DNA from: [Scytonema hofmanni] UTEX 2349
GTDB lineage: Bacteria > Cyanobacteriota > Cyanobacteriia > Cyanobacteriales > Nostocaceae
Direction of reading: 5' to 3'
Assembly (NCBI RefSeq): GCF_000582685.1
Contig: NZ_KK073768.1
Coordinates: 1,858,231 to 1,922,230 of the forward strand
DNA: 64,000 nucleotides
In this document: positions 18,913 through 27,169 of the stretch, piece after piece
How positions within the stretch are numbered: position 1 is the stretch's first letter
Layout of the letters: the number at the start of each line of letters is the position of its first letter
The notes under the pieces: model-generated
Databases searched by the model: none
What the model was told of the DNA's origin: nothing
The model's input: the letters and a program-made list of their open reading frames with translations, nothing else
Program-made: the position numbers and the translations under genes

Positions 18913-19035
18913 GAGCAACAGGACGCGCTACGCGATCGCGACTACTAAAACTTTGTTGTGTAATTTGCGCGATCGCATCAAACCCTAACTAGCAACTTGG
19001 GTTACTATAACGAATACATCACCCAAACTCTTGCA

Positions 19036-20262
19036 ATGCACTACCAGGATTTAGAGGTGTCTTCGTCCTCATTGGGGGATGGACAGTCAAACTCAGTTCC
19101 CTTCAAGAACTTAGTTATTCCTGAGTTCAAAGTTGAAACGTTAGTTATCAACAGCAACAAACCCCCTGTTAAGTTCGCTTATTACCGAAATCTTCGGATT
19201 GCGGCAAAAATAGCCGAAATCTTCCAGAGATTCGGTGGTATTGAGCAGGGGAAAACATACTACGTTGCTGATAAAACTATAGTCCTTGAGTTGAAAGAGA
19301 ACCAAAAGCTGATCGAGGATGCGCTTATCGAGAGCGAAAAGGATTTTTTTGGTGGAATTGTAGCCAGACCCCACCAATCTACAAAAGCAATAATGCATCC
19401 CTTGGTTAGTAGAGAAGCGGTTTGTCCGCTAGGATGGTCTCATGAGTTTTCTGAAGAGCTTGCCCAGCGAAATCTTGTTCTTCCTGGATTTACAGTTTTC
19501 AGTACTGATGATCTGAGAATAGCTTTCAAGGAGCTCTACAACAAAGGAGTGTATCAAATTCGGCTCAAAGATCCGCTTGCATTTTTGGGAATGAGCCAGT
19601 TTGTCATTAGCTCTTTCCAAGAGCTAGAGCAGTTTATCTCTGATAAAATTGCGGATCAAGGTAAGCTCCAACAATACGGACTGGTGGTGGAAGAAAATCT
19701 TCACCCAGAAGATTTGAAGACATATAGTGCGAGTTTTATTACTGTTGGTTCTCACCAGGTACAGTGTTTAGGGGTTCAAAGGTTCTCTCAAGGACTATAC
19801 ACGGGAACTGACCTTGTGATTATGCGAACAGGCAAATGTATTTTTCCTAAGTTGCTTGCTCAGGTTGGCATTTTCAACAACGAAGATGCACAAGCAATTA
19901 TAGATAAAGCACTCCTTTTTAGAGCGCTTTTAAATAAACACATTCCAGAGATTAAAACTGCGAGATTCAACCTGGATATAGTGTCCGGAATCGCATCCAT
20001 ATATTCAAACGGGACTTGTGAGTTAGTTAAACGCTTCGCATTGCTTGAGCAGTCCTTCCGTGTTGGAGGAGCATCTCCTGGGGAAATTTGGGGTCTTGAA
20101 TCTCTTTTGTCCGATCCTGATGTCGATGCAGTATGTGCCTCAACGTACTATCGATACGGAGACGAAGCATACCAAACCGTATCTGAGGAAGAGATCCTTT
20201 ATTGTGGGGTGGATAATCGTTTCGGACCGATATCAATATCAGTAAAGGTTCACGGAAGTTGA
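19036..20262 (+). CDS. DUF3182 family protein, ATP-grasp-like
   Basis: A protein of about 408 residues that I recognise as DUF3182 from its conserved run. The run includes KDFFGGIVARPHQSTKAIMH, CPLGWSHEF, LVLPGFTVFSTDDLR, YQIRLKDPLAFLGMSQ, LVVEENL, LKTYSASFITVG and YTGTDLVIMRTG. The arrangement of strands, a basic residue (RLKDP) and a glutamate pair (VVEENL) recalls ATP-grasp enzymes, which ligate carboxylates to amines or thiols. No function is established. I chose the ATG at 19036; an in-frame TTG at 18997 adds 13 residues and neither has a clear ribosome site. Divergent from the methyltransferase/ligase pair, it may belong to the same pathway. Confidence 0.72.
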   Translation: MHYQDLEVSSSSLGDGQSNSVPFKNLVIPEFKVETLVINSNKPPVKFAYYRNLRIAAKIAEIFQRFGGIEQGKTYYVADKTIVLELKENQKLIEDALIESEKDFFGGIVARPHQSTKAIMHPLVSREAVCPLGWSHEFSEELAQRNLVLPGFTVFSTDDLRIAFKELYNKGVYQIRLKDPLAFLGMSQFVISSFQELEQFISDKIADQGKLQQYGLVVEENLHPEDLKTYSASFITVGSHQVQCLGVQRFSQGLYTGTDLVIMRTGKCIFPKLLAQVGIFNNEDAQAIIDKALLFRALLNKHIPEIKTARFNLDIVSGIASIYSNGTCELVKRFALLEQSFRVGGASPGEIWGLESLLSDPDVDAVCASTYYRYGDEAYQTVSEEEILYCGVDNRFGPISISVKVHGS

Positions 20263-20440
20263 TGAGCCAAATCAGTGAATAGCGATCGCTCAACAGTTTT
20301 CTTTTAAGTTGGCATTGTCATGAATATCTTAAATGTCCATTAGATGTATTTGTTCAGGATAGCGATCGCGACTACTAAAACTTTGATAGCTCTGACTTAT
20401 TGTTCCAAAGATAGCAATTGAGAAATTATAGTTTAAATAA

Positions 20441-20716
20441 TTACTTATGCGCTTCCATGTATGCTCGAAGCAGCGCATTTATTTGCGTTTGATATCCACG
20501 TCCTTGCGCCTTAAACCATTCTAAGACATCATTATCAACGCGCAATGTGACTTGTACCTGGTTGGGAGTAGGTTTCAAACCACGACGTACAACCCCACGA
20601 GCGAACATCTCCGGTGTAATTTCTGGACATTCTGAAAGGTCAATTTCTTCATCTTTCATAGCATCCAATCGTTCCCAATCAGTCTGCGATTTGTTGGAAG
20701 TATCTGATTTCTTCAT
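20441..20716 (-). CDS. brnA: BrnA family antitoxin
   Basis: A 91-residue antitoxin of the type II BrnT/BrnA system. The conserved C-terminal ribbon-helix-helix is visible as VQVTLRVDNDVLEWFKAQG and YQTQINALLRAYMEAHK, preceded by an acidic stretch (DEEIDLSECPEITPEMF) that would wrap the toxin. In intact loci it neutralises the BrnT RNase and represses the operon. It overlaps the 3' end of the upstream brnT frame by 38 bases, the normal arrangement, but that toxin is truncated, so brnA is an orphan antitoxin. Confidence 0.88.
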   Translation of the reverse strand: MKKSDTSNKSQTDWERLDAMKDEEIDLSECPEITPEMFARGVVRRGLKPTPNQVQVTLRVDNDVLEWFKAQGRGYQTQINALLRAYMEAHK

Positions 20717-20798
20717 TTTTTGTAGCCTTTCTTGCAGAAATTATACGTATCACGTTGTCTCGTTCAGTATGTACAATTACAATAACGCGAGCCTCAAA
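20679..20798 (-). pseudogene. brnT: brnT toxin remnant (3' part only)
   Basis: Only the last 35-40 codons of BrnT remain: ARVIVIVHTERD, VIRIISARKATKNE and EIRYFQQ match the C-terminal part of the RNase toxin. The upstream half, with the N-terminal strands and catalytic residues, is absent. In its place is a palindromic repeat element (about 20799-20880) whose own sequence keeps the frame open and gives MFILDISENELCVVQNPCRD and further residues. The open frame 20679-20891 is therefore a chimera of repeat and toxin end, and is not expected to encode an active toxin. Confidence 0.78.
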
Positions 20799-20880
20799 TC
20801 CAGAAAACAATGTAGAGACGCGAAATTTCGCGTCTCTACAAGGGTTTTGGACAACGCATAGTTCATTTTCGGAGATGTCT
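20799..20880. mobile_element. Palindromic MITE-like insertion at the 5' side of brnT remnant
   Basis: Reading the minus strand from 20880: AGACATCTCC, AACTATGCGTTGTCC, the perfect 28-bp palindrome at 20812-20839 (GTAGAGACGCGAAA and its complement), then TGTTTTCTGGA. This is the same layout as the elements at 30711-30800 and 55656-55746. The outer TCCAGA end is partly eroded at the brnT junction. Confidence 0.72.
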
Positions 20881-20940
20881 AATATAAACAAAAATTTAGT
20901 TATAAAACTATCTACCTTGTAACAATTTAGCTTTTATTAA

Positions 20941-23583
20941 TCACCACAACATCAACGACACAATGAAAACTAGGGCAAAGGGAAAAGCAAATAAACCCAA
21001 AAGAAAACATAAACCCAATTGTAATTTACCACGTTGAGCAAATTTAACAACGGATTTCTGCCACTTTGGTATAACCCAAGCTTCAATAGGAAGTTCTAGT
21101 TCTTGTTGAATTTGAGTAGCTTGAAAAGCAGCTGCTAAACTTTCTTTAATTCTGCCTGTTAAATGATAAAGGGGGGCAAGATTTTGAAGTGAAGCTGCTT
21201 CACCATTGCGATCGCCTATCTCACGTTGAGTCGTTAATAATTGTTGATAACAGTCAATTGCTTGTTGATATTGTTTCAAGGAAAAGTAAGCACTGCCCAA
21301 ATTATTCAGCGAATTAGCTTCACCTTTGCGATCGCCTAGCTCACGATAAATAGTAAGCGACTGCTGATAACAATCAATTGCTTGTTGATATTGTTTCAAT
21401 AAATTGTAAGCATTGCCCAAATTAGTCACACAAGCAGCTTCATTATTGCGATCGCCTATCTCTTGATAAATAGTAAGTGACTGCTGAAAGTAATCAATCG
21501 CAATTTGGTATTCTCCCAAAGAATTGTAAGCACTGCCCAAATTATTTAGAGAAATAGCTTCACCTTTGCGATCGCCGATCTCAAGAAAAATAACAAGTGA
21601 CTGTTTACAGTAATCAATCGTAATTTGGTATTCTCCCAAAAAATTGTAAGCATTGCCCAAATTAGTCAAAGAAGCAGCTTCACCATTGCGATTGCTGATC
21701 TCGCGTGTAATAGTCAGTGACTGCTGATAGTAATCAATGGCAATTTGGTATTTTCCCAAGGAATTGTAAACATTGCCCAAATTACTCACAGAAGCAGCTT
21801 CACCATTGCGATCACCTATCTCAAGCCTAATAGTCAGTGATTGCTGATGATAATCAATCGCCTCTTGGTATTGTCCCAAGGATTTGTAAGCAATGCCCAA
21901 ATTATTTAGACAAGCAGCTTCACCATTGCGAGCACCTATCTGACGATCAATAGTAAGTGACTGCTGACAGTAATCAATCATCTCTTGGTATTTTCCCAAG
22001 GAACCGTAAACATTACCCAAATTAGTCAAAGAAGCAGCTTGACCTTTGCGATCGCCTATCTCAAGCCTAATATCCAGTGATTGCTGATGGTAATCAATCG
22101 CATTTTGGTATTTTCCCAAGGATTTGTAAGCAATTCCCAAATTAGTCAGAGAACCAGATTCACCATTACGATTGCCTATCCCAAGAAAAATAGCTACTGA
22201 CTGCTGATTGTAATCAATCGCAATTTGGTATTGTCCCAAGAAATTGTAAACACTGCCCAAATTATTTAGACAAGCAGCTTCACCATTGCGATCGCCTATC
22301 TCGCGTACAATACCCAGAGACTGCTGATGATAATCAATCGCCTTTTGGTATTGTGCCAAGGAATTGTAAGTATTGCCCAAAGATGTGAGAATATTTGCAA
22401 ATTCCCTATTTTCATCTTGGTTAGTGGGTTGCCATTCCTTTTTTAGTCGGCTAGATAGTTCAATAATGGTAGTGTAATATCCTCTCAAATCCAAAAATTT
22501 GTAGCAGGAATTAAGAATGTTACAAGCTTGGTTATACTGTTTAAGTTCGCAGTGGTGATGAAAAATTTCCAGTTGTGGTGTGATATCTTCTCTCGTCTGC
22601 CAAGATTCTTTAACGATAGATTGATAGTAAGCAATTCCTCTTTGATGTACTTCGGTTAAATCACCCGCTTGCTGTTTCAGATAAGCCCAAATTAACGGCT
22701 GAAACTCAAATATCCAACCGCTTTCTAGTTTGTTTTCTTGCAAAAGCGATTTTTTCGCCAATCCCCGCAAATCTGCTTGTGTCACCTCTTCTTCTGGTAA
22801 AAGTGCGGCTGCGGCTGTGGCGTTAAAAGCGGGGCGATATACGCTTAAATTAAATAATAGTTGTTGTAACTTTGGCGTTAACCGGGCAATACTGGCATCA
22901 AGAATCTTACCAATACTCGCTTCTGGATCATCCCGGTGTAACCCCAGAATCTCAAAGATATTTTTTCTCAAAGCGCTAATATCAACTATATCCCCTTCAT
23001 CAGCGTGCAACACTCCAGCCACCAGCTTGATTAATAAAGGATGTCCATCCGCTTGCTTGACAAATTCTCTAATTTGTGATTCAGCACCTTGAATATTTAA
23101 ATCTTCTAGCAGTGCTACCCCAGCATCGGTTGAAAGTCCTTTCAATGGCAACCAACGGCAGTAATTCAGCGTATTGGACGGTAATTGAGGTTGTTCGCGG
23201 CTAGTGACTAAAATTACACTTTCAGTGTGGCTACTCAACCACCGCAACAAGAAATCATAGTAAGTGCGATCGTGCCATTTTTCGTTTTCCTCTAGCAGAG
23301 TTTCTAAATTATCCAATACCAGCAAATAGCGTCCTGTTCGCAAATTATTACAAACCGCAGTTAATAAATCTGCTTCTTTTTCAGGTGTTGCTTTGCCTAA
23401 CTTTTCCAATAACCAGCGTCCCCAAATCGCAAAGGGGTAATTTTGGCTAAAAGTTGCCCAAACTTGCTTTTCAAAGCTTTGTGCAGTTGCAAAGACTTTG
23501 GCAACCAGGGAAGATTTGCCATAACCACCAGTCCCGGTAATGCCAATTAAACGCACGTTATCCGCTTGCAACCATTCTCGCAT
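20941..23583 (-). CDS. NB-ARC (STAND) ATPase with TPR repeats, main part
   Basis: An 880-codon frame encoding a STAND NTPase, a class of signal-gated switch. The P-loop is GTGGYGKSS (residues 16-24); Walker B is YLLVLDNLETLL near 92-103; SVILVTSREQ and GHPLLIKLVAG follow (NB-ARC sensor and GxPLA-like motifs). A winged-helix region (LQQLLFNLSVYRPAF) comes next. Ten complete 40-residue TPR units (NNLG.AY.SL..YQ.AIDY.QQSL) and a partial one follow. A C-terminal membrane helix (LGLCFLLGLFAFPFALVFIV) ends the protein. The first usable start, ATG at 23583, cuts the conserved HGRTDELAQM element that normally precedes the P-loop. The frame is open further upstream to a TGA at 23695 shared with the preceding gene, so the true protein is probably longer. 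Confidence 0.85.
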   Translation of the reverse strand: MREWLQADNVRLIGITGTGGYGKSSLVAKVFATAQSFEKQVWATFSQNYPFAIWGRWLLEKLGKATPEKEADLLTAVCNNLRTGRYLLVLDNLETLLEENEKWHDRTYYDFLLRWLSSHTESVILVTSREQPQLPSNTLNYCRWLPLKGLSTDAGVALLEDLNIQGAESQIREFVKQADGHPLLIKLVAGVLHADEGDIVDISALRKNIFEILGLHRDDPEASIGKILDASIARLTPKLQQLLFNLSVYRPAFNATAAAALLPEEEVTQADLRGLAKKSLLQENKLESGWIFEFQPLIWAYLKQQAGDLTEVHQRGIAYYQSIVKESWQTREDITPQLEIFHHHCELKQYNQACNILNSCYKFLDLRGYYTTIIELSSRLKKEWQPTNQDENREFANILTSLGNTYNSLAQYQKAIDYHQQSLGIVREIGDRNGEAACLNNLGSVYNFLGQYQIAIDYNQQSVAIFLGIGNRNGESGSLTNLGIAYKSLGKYQNAIDYHQQSLDIRLEIGDRKGQAASLTNLGNVYGSLGKYQEMIDYCQQSLTIDRQIGARNGEAACLNNLGIAYKSLGQYQEAIDYHQQSLTIRLEIGDRNGEAASVSNLGNVYNSLGKYQIAIDYYQQSLTITREISNRNGEAASLTNLGNAYNFLGEYQITIDYCKQSLVIFLEIGDRKGEAISLNNLGSAYNSLGEYQIAIDYFQQSLTIYQEIGDRNNEAACVTNLGNAYNLLKQYQQAIDCYQQSLTIYRELGDRKGEANSLNNLGSAYFSLKQYQQAIDCYQQLLTTQREIGDRNGEAASLQNLAPLYHLTGRIKESLAAAFQATQIQQELELPIEAWVIPKWQKSVVKFAQRGKLQLGLCFLLGLFAFPFALVFIVSLMLW

Positions 23584-23694
23584 TTGGGCAAGTTCATCTG
23601 TGCGCCCGTGCCAATTCTGGGTTTCAGGAGGTAATTCGTTGATAATAGAATTAACGGGATTTCTCTTTGTCCGTTCCCCTCCAGACGACTCTAG

Positions 23695-24126
23695 TCAGGG
23701 TTTATGAATGTTGATAGTGTGAGCGATGTAATTTTCACCACCATCAATATCGTTTTGAAAGCCAGTGCTGTTATCGTAGTTTTGCTGTATATTTTGGCTG
23801 TTGATTTGAATTTTACCCGCTTTGATTTCTTGAGCTAAAGTGCTTACTTGTGCGGCAAAATCAGGATTATCCTTCATTTCATCTTCTAAATAAACTGCAA
23901 GTTTATTCAAGTGGTCTTTTGAGCCTTTTTCTATTTCCTGCAAGGCTTTTTCGGCTCTAGGGTTTCCGCGTAACTTATCCCAAATCTTCTGCCGCAGTTC
24001 ATCCATCTTGGTAAGCGCGGTTTCGGTGAACTTTTCCCCCAGCTTACCGACACCAGACTCAAAAAACTTTTTGAAGGCAAATTCAGCGATCGCAAAAGCT
24101 GTTAAGGTTGTTACGGGGTCAGTCAT
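23695..24126 (-). CDS. N-terminal module of the NB-ARC protein, separated by an in-frame TGA
   Basis: A 143-residue frame with helical character: FAIAEFAFKKFFESGVGKL, a charged helical middle, then QNIQQNYDNSTGFQ and GGENYIAHTINIHKP. The Asn/Gln-rich, glycine-containing end resembles linkers seen before STAND domains in cyanobacteria (from general knowledge, not a search). It ends in TGA at 23695-23697. The next codons (LESSGGERTK, then NELPPETQNWHGRTDELAQM) continue in the same frame straight into the NB-ARC P-loop. Thus this may be the N-terminal effector-associated part of one 1060-residue protein interrupted by a nonsense codon, or a separate partner gene. GAGG lies 11 bases before its ATG. 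Confidence 0.65.
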   Translation of the reverse strand: MTDPVTTLTAFAIAEFAFKKFFESGVGKLGEKFTETALTKMDELRQKIWDKLRGNPRAEKALQEIEKGSKDHLNKLAVYLEDEMKDNPDFAAQVSTLAQEIKAGKIQINSQNIQQNYDNSTGFQNDIDGGENYIAHTINIHKP

Positions 24127-24510
24127 ACCTGTAAATTCCTCAGACGCGGTTGATTATAATATACTTTTACATATTTTTAAACAGAAGAACGTTCGGACTT
24201 TCCGCATTTTTGCTGATAAATTTATCGCCTGACACCTTGAAAGAAAGGTGCAGCGTTGTGCGTACAAAGTCCGCGAAGGCAAACTGCAAGATAACTTTCT
24301 CACTTTCTCACCCGACGACTAAAGTCGCGGCTACATGAACAAAGTCCGCCTTCGCGGACTGAAAGACTCAAAGTCCGCGAAGGCGGACTTCGTTTGTGTA
24401 GCCCCAGGCTTATAGCCTGAGGGCGTTTAGATTAAAGAAGGGCTGAAGCCCTGACTACGAATGATTAGCTTAGTATAAAAGTAAGGTAGCTCGAAGCGTG
24501 AGTATTATTT
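24127..24510. repeat. Intergenic cluster of palindromic repeats
   Basis: Several hairpin repeats lie at 24260-24460. They include AGTCCGCGAAGG...CCTTCGCGGACT in both directions (AAGTCCGCCTTCGCGGACT and AAGTCCGCGAAGGCGGACTT), CCAGGCTTATAGCCTG and AGGGCTGAAGCCCT. These are common intergenic repeats. No gene is seen. Confidence 0.7.
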
Positions 24511-25182
24511 ATGAAAGGTGCAATTCAATCTCCTTATAGCAACGATCAAATTGCCGCTTGGTTGCGTGGATTACTGACAGTTGCGTGGGCAGATGGTAAC
24601 TTTGATGCGAAAGAACAAGAATTAATTGCTAATATCACTGACACAGAATTGGCACCGAAAATTAAGTTTGACACATTAGAGCCAATTGAACCAGAGGAAT
24701 TAGCTGCGGTGTTGGGTAAAAATACAACAGCAGCGGAAAATTTTTTGAGAACAGCGGTGATGGTAGCGATCGCAGATGGGACTTATTCTCCCAGTGAAGA
24801 CGACCTTTTGCATGAGTTCTGCCTCGTTTTGGGACAGCCAGAGGAATTACTCAAAGCGTTGCGCTACACTATAGAACACCCACAGCAACTACAGACTCCT
24901 TCCGCCAATTTAACAAAACGGCAACTTGATGGATTGCGATCGATGCGTGAGTGGCTAGACAAACTAGAGATTCACGACCCCAGAGTCGCCCGCTTTTTGT
25001 GCAAAATGATACCTTCCCAGTGTCCCTTTGAGCGCGATGTCAACCTCTTTGGTCGGAAAATTGTTCACATTCCTCCGATGTGTAAAATAAATCCACTTTA
25101 TGAACAACTTGTGGGTTTGCGTTTTCGCGCTCTTTCCTATCTAGCAGATGATTGCCGTGAAGATATTTCATCTTATATTTAG
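24511..25182 (+). CDS. TerB-like protein with Mo-dependent nitrogenase C-terminal domain
   Basis: A 223-residue protein with two modules. The first is a TerB-like helical domain: WLRGLLTVAWADGNFDAKEQ and VMVAIADGTYSPSEDDLLHEF carry the repeated acidic ADG motifs that can bind metal. The second is the region named Mo-dependent nitrogenase C-terminal in Pfam (MIPSQCPFERDVNLFGRK, HIPPMCKINPLYEQLVGLRF, YLADDC). Two conserved cysteines, in SQCPFE and PMCKIN, are present. The family is widespread in cyanobacteria; the nitrogenase name reflects first discovery, and a role in nitrogen fixation is not proven. Cytoplasmic. No operon partner. Confidence 0.85.
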   Translation: MKGAIQSPYSNDQIAAWLRGLLTVAWADGNFDAKEQELIANITDTELAPKIKFDTLEPIEPEELAAVLGKNTTAAENFLRTAVMVAIADGTYSPSEDDLLHEFCLVLGQPEELLKALRYTIEHPQQLQTPSANLTKRQLDGLRSMREWLDKLEIHDPRVARFLCKMIPSQCPFERDVNLFGRKIVHIPPMCKINPLYEQLVGLRFRALSYLADDCREDISSYI

Positions 25183-25381
25183 TTAGTGGTTAGTTGTTAG
25201 TTGTTAGGAGTTGGTGGTTAGTGGTTAGTGGTTAGTGGTTAGTTGTTAGAAGTTAGTGGAAAAGTAACAACTATCAACCAACAACCATCAACCATCAACT
25301 AACAACTATCAACCAACAACTATCAACCAACAACTATCAACTATCAACTATCAACTAACAACCATCAACTAACAAATAACT
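25183..25381. repeat. Long tandem heptamer array before obgE
   Basis: GGTTAGTGGTTAGTG units (25185-25258) are followed by complementary ATCAACCAACAACT units (25265-25375). The two halves are complementary and could fold into one long stem directly upstream of the obgE start. Confidence 0.8.
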
Positions 25382-26413
25382 ATGCAATTTATCGATCAAG
25401 CAAACATTGAAGTTGAAGCCGGCAAGGGTGGCGATGGTATTGTCGCTTTCCGCCGGGAGAAGTATGTGCCGGCTGGTGGTCCCTCCGGCGGAAATGGGGG
25501 ACGCGGCGGTTCGGTGATTTTTGTGGCGAAGAACAATTTGCAAACTTTGCTGGACTTTAGATACAACCATCGCTTTCAAGGTGAACACGGTGAACGTGGG
25601 GGACCAAATAACTGTACCGGTGCAAATGGTAAGGATTTTACTGTCGAAGTTCCCTGCGGTACGGCTATTTATGATGCGGAAAGTGGTGAATTGTTGGCAG
25701 ATTTAATTGAGCAAAATCAGACTTTTGTGGTAGCTAAAGGTGGTAAAGGTGGCTTGGGAAATCAACATTTCTTGAGTAATCGTAACCGCGCTCCAGAATA
25801 CGCGCTCCCTGGATTAGCAGGAGAAATAAAGCAGCTGCGTCTGGAGTTGAAACTGTTAGCAGAAGTGGGAATTATTGGAGTACCAAATGCGGGAAAATCA
25901 ACTTTGATATCAGCTTTGTCAGCAGCGCGTCCGAAAATTGCTGATTATCCTTTTACTACTTTGATACCGAACTTGGGTGTAGTCAGGAAACCGAGTGGTG
26001 ATGGTACAGTTTTTGCTGATATTCCCGGATTGATTGAAGGTGCTTCTGGTGGTGCGGGGTTGGGACACGATTTTCTGCGTCACATTGAGCGGACGCGGGT
26101 ACTGTTGCACTTGATAGATGCTACCAGTGAAGATGTGATAGGCGAATATAAAACGATTAAAAAAGAGTTACAAGATTATGGACGAGGTTTAGCAGAGCGA
26201 TCGCTTGTTTTAGCACTGAACAAAATTGATGCGGTCGATCGCGAAACTGTAGATTTGGATGCACTAGCTATGCAACTTAATCATCTATCCTTTGCGCCAG
26301 TTTTCTTGATTTCTGCTGTTACCGGCGCTGGGTTACAGCCAATGTTACAGGAAATTTGGCGAATTCTTGATGAACTTAATGTGGTGGAACAACAAGTGGA
26401 GGTGTTGGGATAA
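25382..26413 (+). CDS. obgE: GTPase ObgE/CgtA, ribosome assembly factor
   Basis: An essential GTPase that associates with the large ribosomal subunit and links ribosome assembly to stress state. The 343 residues show the glycine-rich Obg fold (GKGGDGIVAFRREKYVPAGG, GGNGGRGGSVIF), then the G domain. G1 is GVPNAGKST near 167-175, G2 is DYPFTTLIPN, G3 is ADIPGLIEGAS, G4 is LNKID and G5 is ISAVTG. It lacks the long C-terminal OCT extension, which is usual for cyanobacterial Obg. A tandem repeat array lies immediately upstream, so the ribosome site is not evident. Confidence 0.97.
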   Translation: MQFIDQANIEVEAGKGGDGIVAFRREKYVPAGGPSGGNGGRGGSVIFVAKNNLQTLLDFRYNHRFQGEHGERGGPNNCTGANGKDFTVEVPCGTAIYDAESGELLADLIEQNQTFVVAKGGKGGLGNQHFLSNRNRAPEYALPGLAGEIKQLRLELKLLAEVGIIGVPNAGKSTLISALSAARPKIADYPFTTLIPNLGVVRKPSGDGTVFADIPGLIEGASGGAGLGHDFLRHIERTRVLLHLIDATSEDVIGEYKTIKKELQDYGRGLAERSLVLALNKIDAVDRETVDLDALAMQLNHLSFAPVFLISAVTGAGLQPMLQEIWRILDELNVVEQQVEVLG

Positions 26414-26472
26414 CTAGGGATTAGGGACTGGGGACTGGGGACTAGGAAAGAGATTTTTCTGGCTTCTGGCTT

Positions 26473-27159
26473 TTATATGTCCCAATTGACAAATAGCGCA
26501 TAAATATAAGCGATAGTTTCCGAAATGACTGTTCGCACACCTTCGCTAGAAGTCCACCATTTATTTGGATTGTAACTTGATGGTTTGGCGGCAATTATTC
26601 CGACTTTGACTTTCGGGGCAAGTACTTGTTGAAATATTAGCCAACTTCTGCGAGCATGGGCATCAGAGGTTAACAAATTCATTGATTTTATCGGGGAATT
26701 TGAATTTGCTAGCCACTGACGAAGTGCGATCGCATATGAATGAGTCCGATCTTTAATTACATCTGGTGCCGCTACAACTGTCACTTTTTCTGATTCCATA
26801 CCCAGCTTTTTTAAAGTTGCGGCGGCAATTGTGGCAAAATTATTATATTCAGCTAAATAAAATCCTCTTTCTACCGGACCTCCGGTGGTGAATATTTGTC
26901 GGTAGGAACCATTTTTAAATTCGGTAAATGCTTGTTTTACTGCGTAGTCTGTTACCCAACCTTCAAGTACCAAGACATCGGTTTTTATGGGAGAAGTGAC
27001 GGCGAGAAACGGGTATAAATAAGTAATGCTGAAAAACATTACAGAAATCATTAAAGCGATCGCTATTACCCATCCCGGCGCCGTCAGTGTCCAAATTTCT
27101 TGGCGTTTTAGTAGCCGGATTTTTGGTCTTTTTTGATTTCGACGCTTTGTTGTTGACAT
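26473..27159 (-). CDS. YdcF/ElyC-like DUF218 membrane protein
   Basis: A 228-residue protein. One N-terminal membrane helix (WVIAIALMISVMFFSITYL, about 31-49) is followed by a DUF218 domain: DVLVLEGWVTDYAV, IFTTGGPVERG, YNNFATIAAATLKKLG, PDVIKDRTHSYAIALRQWL and LLTSDAHARRSWLIF. Members of this fold act in cell-envelope processes such as ElyC in E. coli. The substrate is unknown. It follows the DUF2301 gene on the same strand with a 10-base gap, so the two are co-transcribed. Confidence 0.8.
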   Translation of the reverse strand: MSTTKRRNQKRPKIRLLKRQEIWTLTAPGWVIAIALMISVMFFSITYLYPFLAVTSPIKTDVLVLEGWVTDYAVKQAFTEFKNGSYRQIFTTGGPVERGFYLAEYNNFATIAAATLKKLGMESEKVTVVAAPDVIKDRTHSYAIALRQWLANSNSPIKSMNLLTSDAHARRSWLIFQQVLAPKVKVGIIAAKPSSYNPNKWWTSSEGVRTVISETIAYIYALFVNWDI

Positions 27160-27169
27160 TAAGCTGTAT

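Noticed and set aside
25183..25381. Regular direct repeats that might suggest a CRISPR array
   Set aside because: Heptamers with no spacers; typical tandem repeats of cyanobacteria. The 120-bp repeats at 21190-22390 and 46807-47040 are coding.
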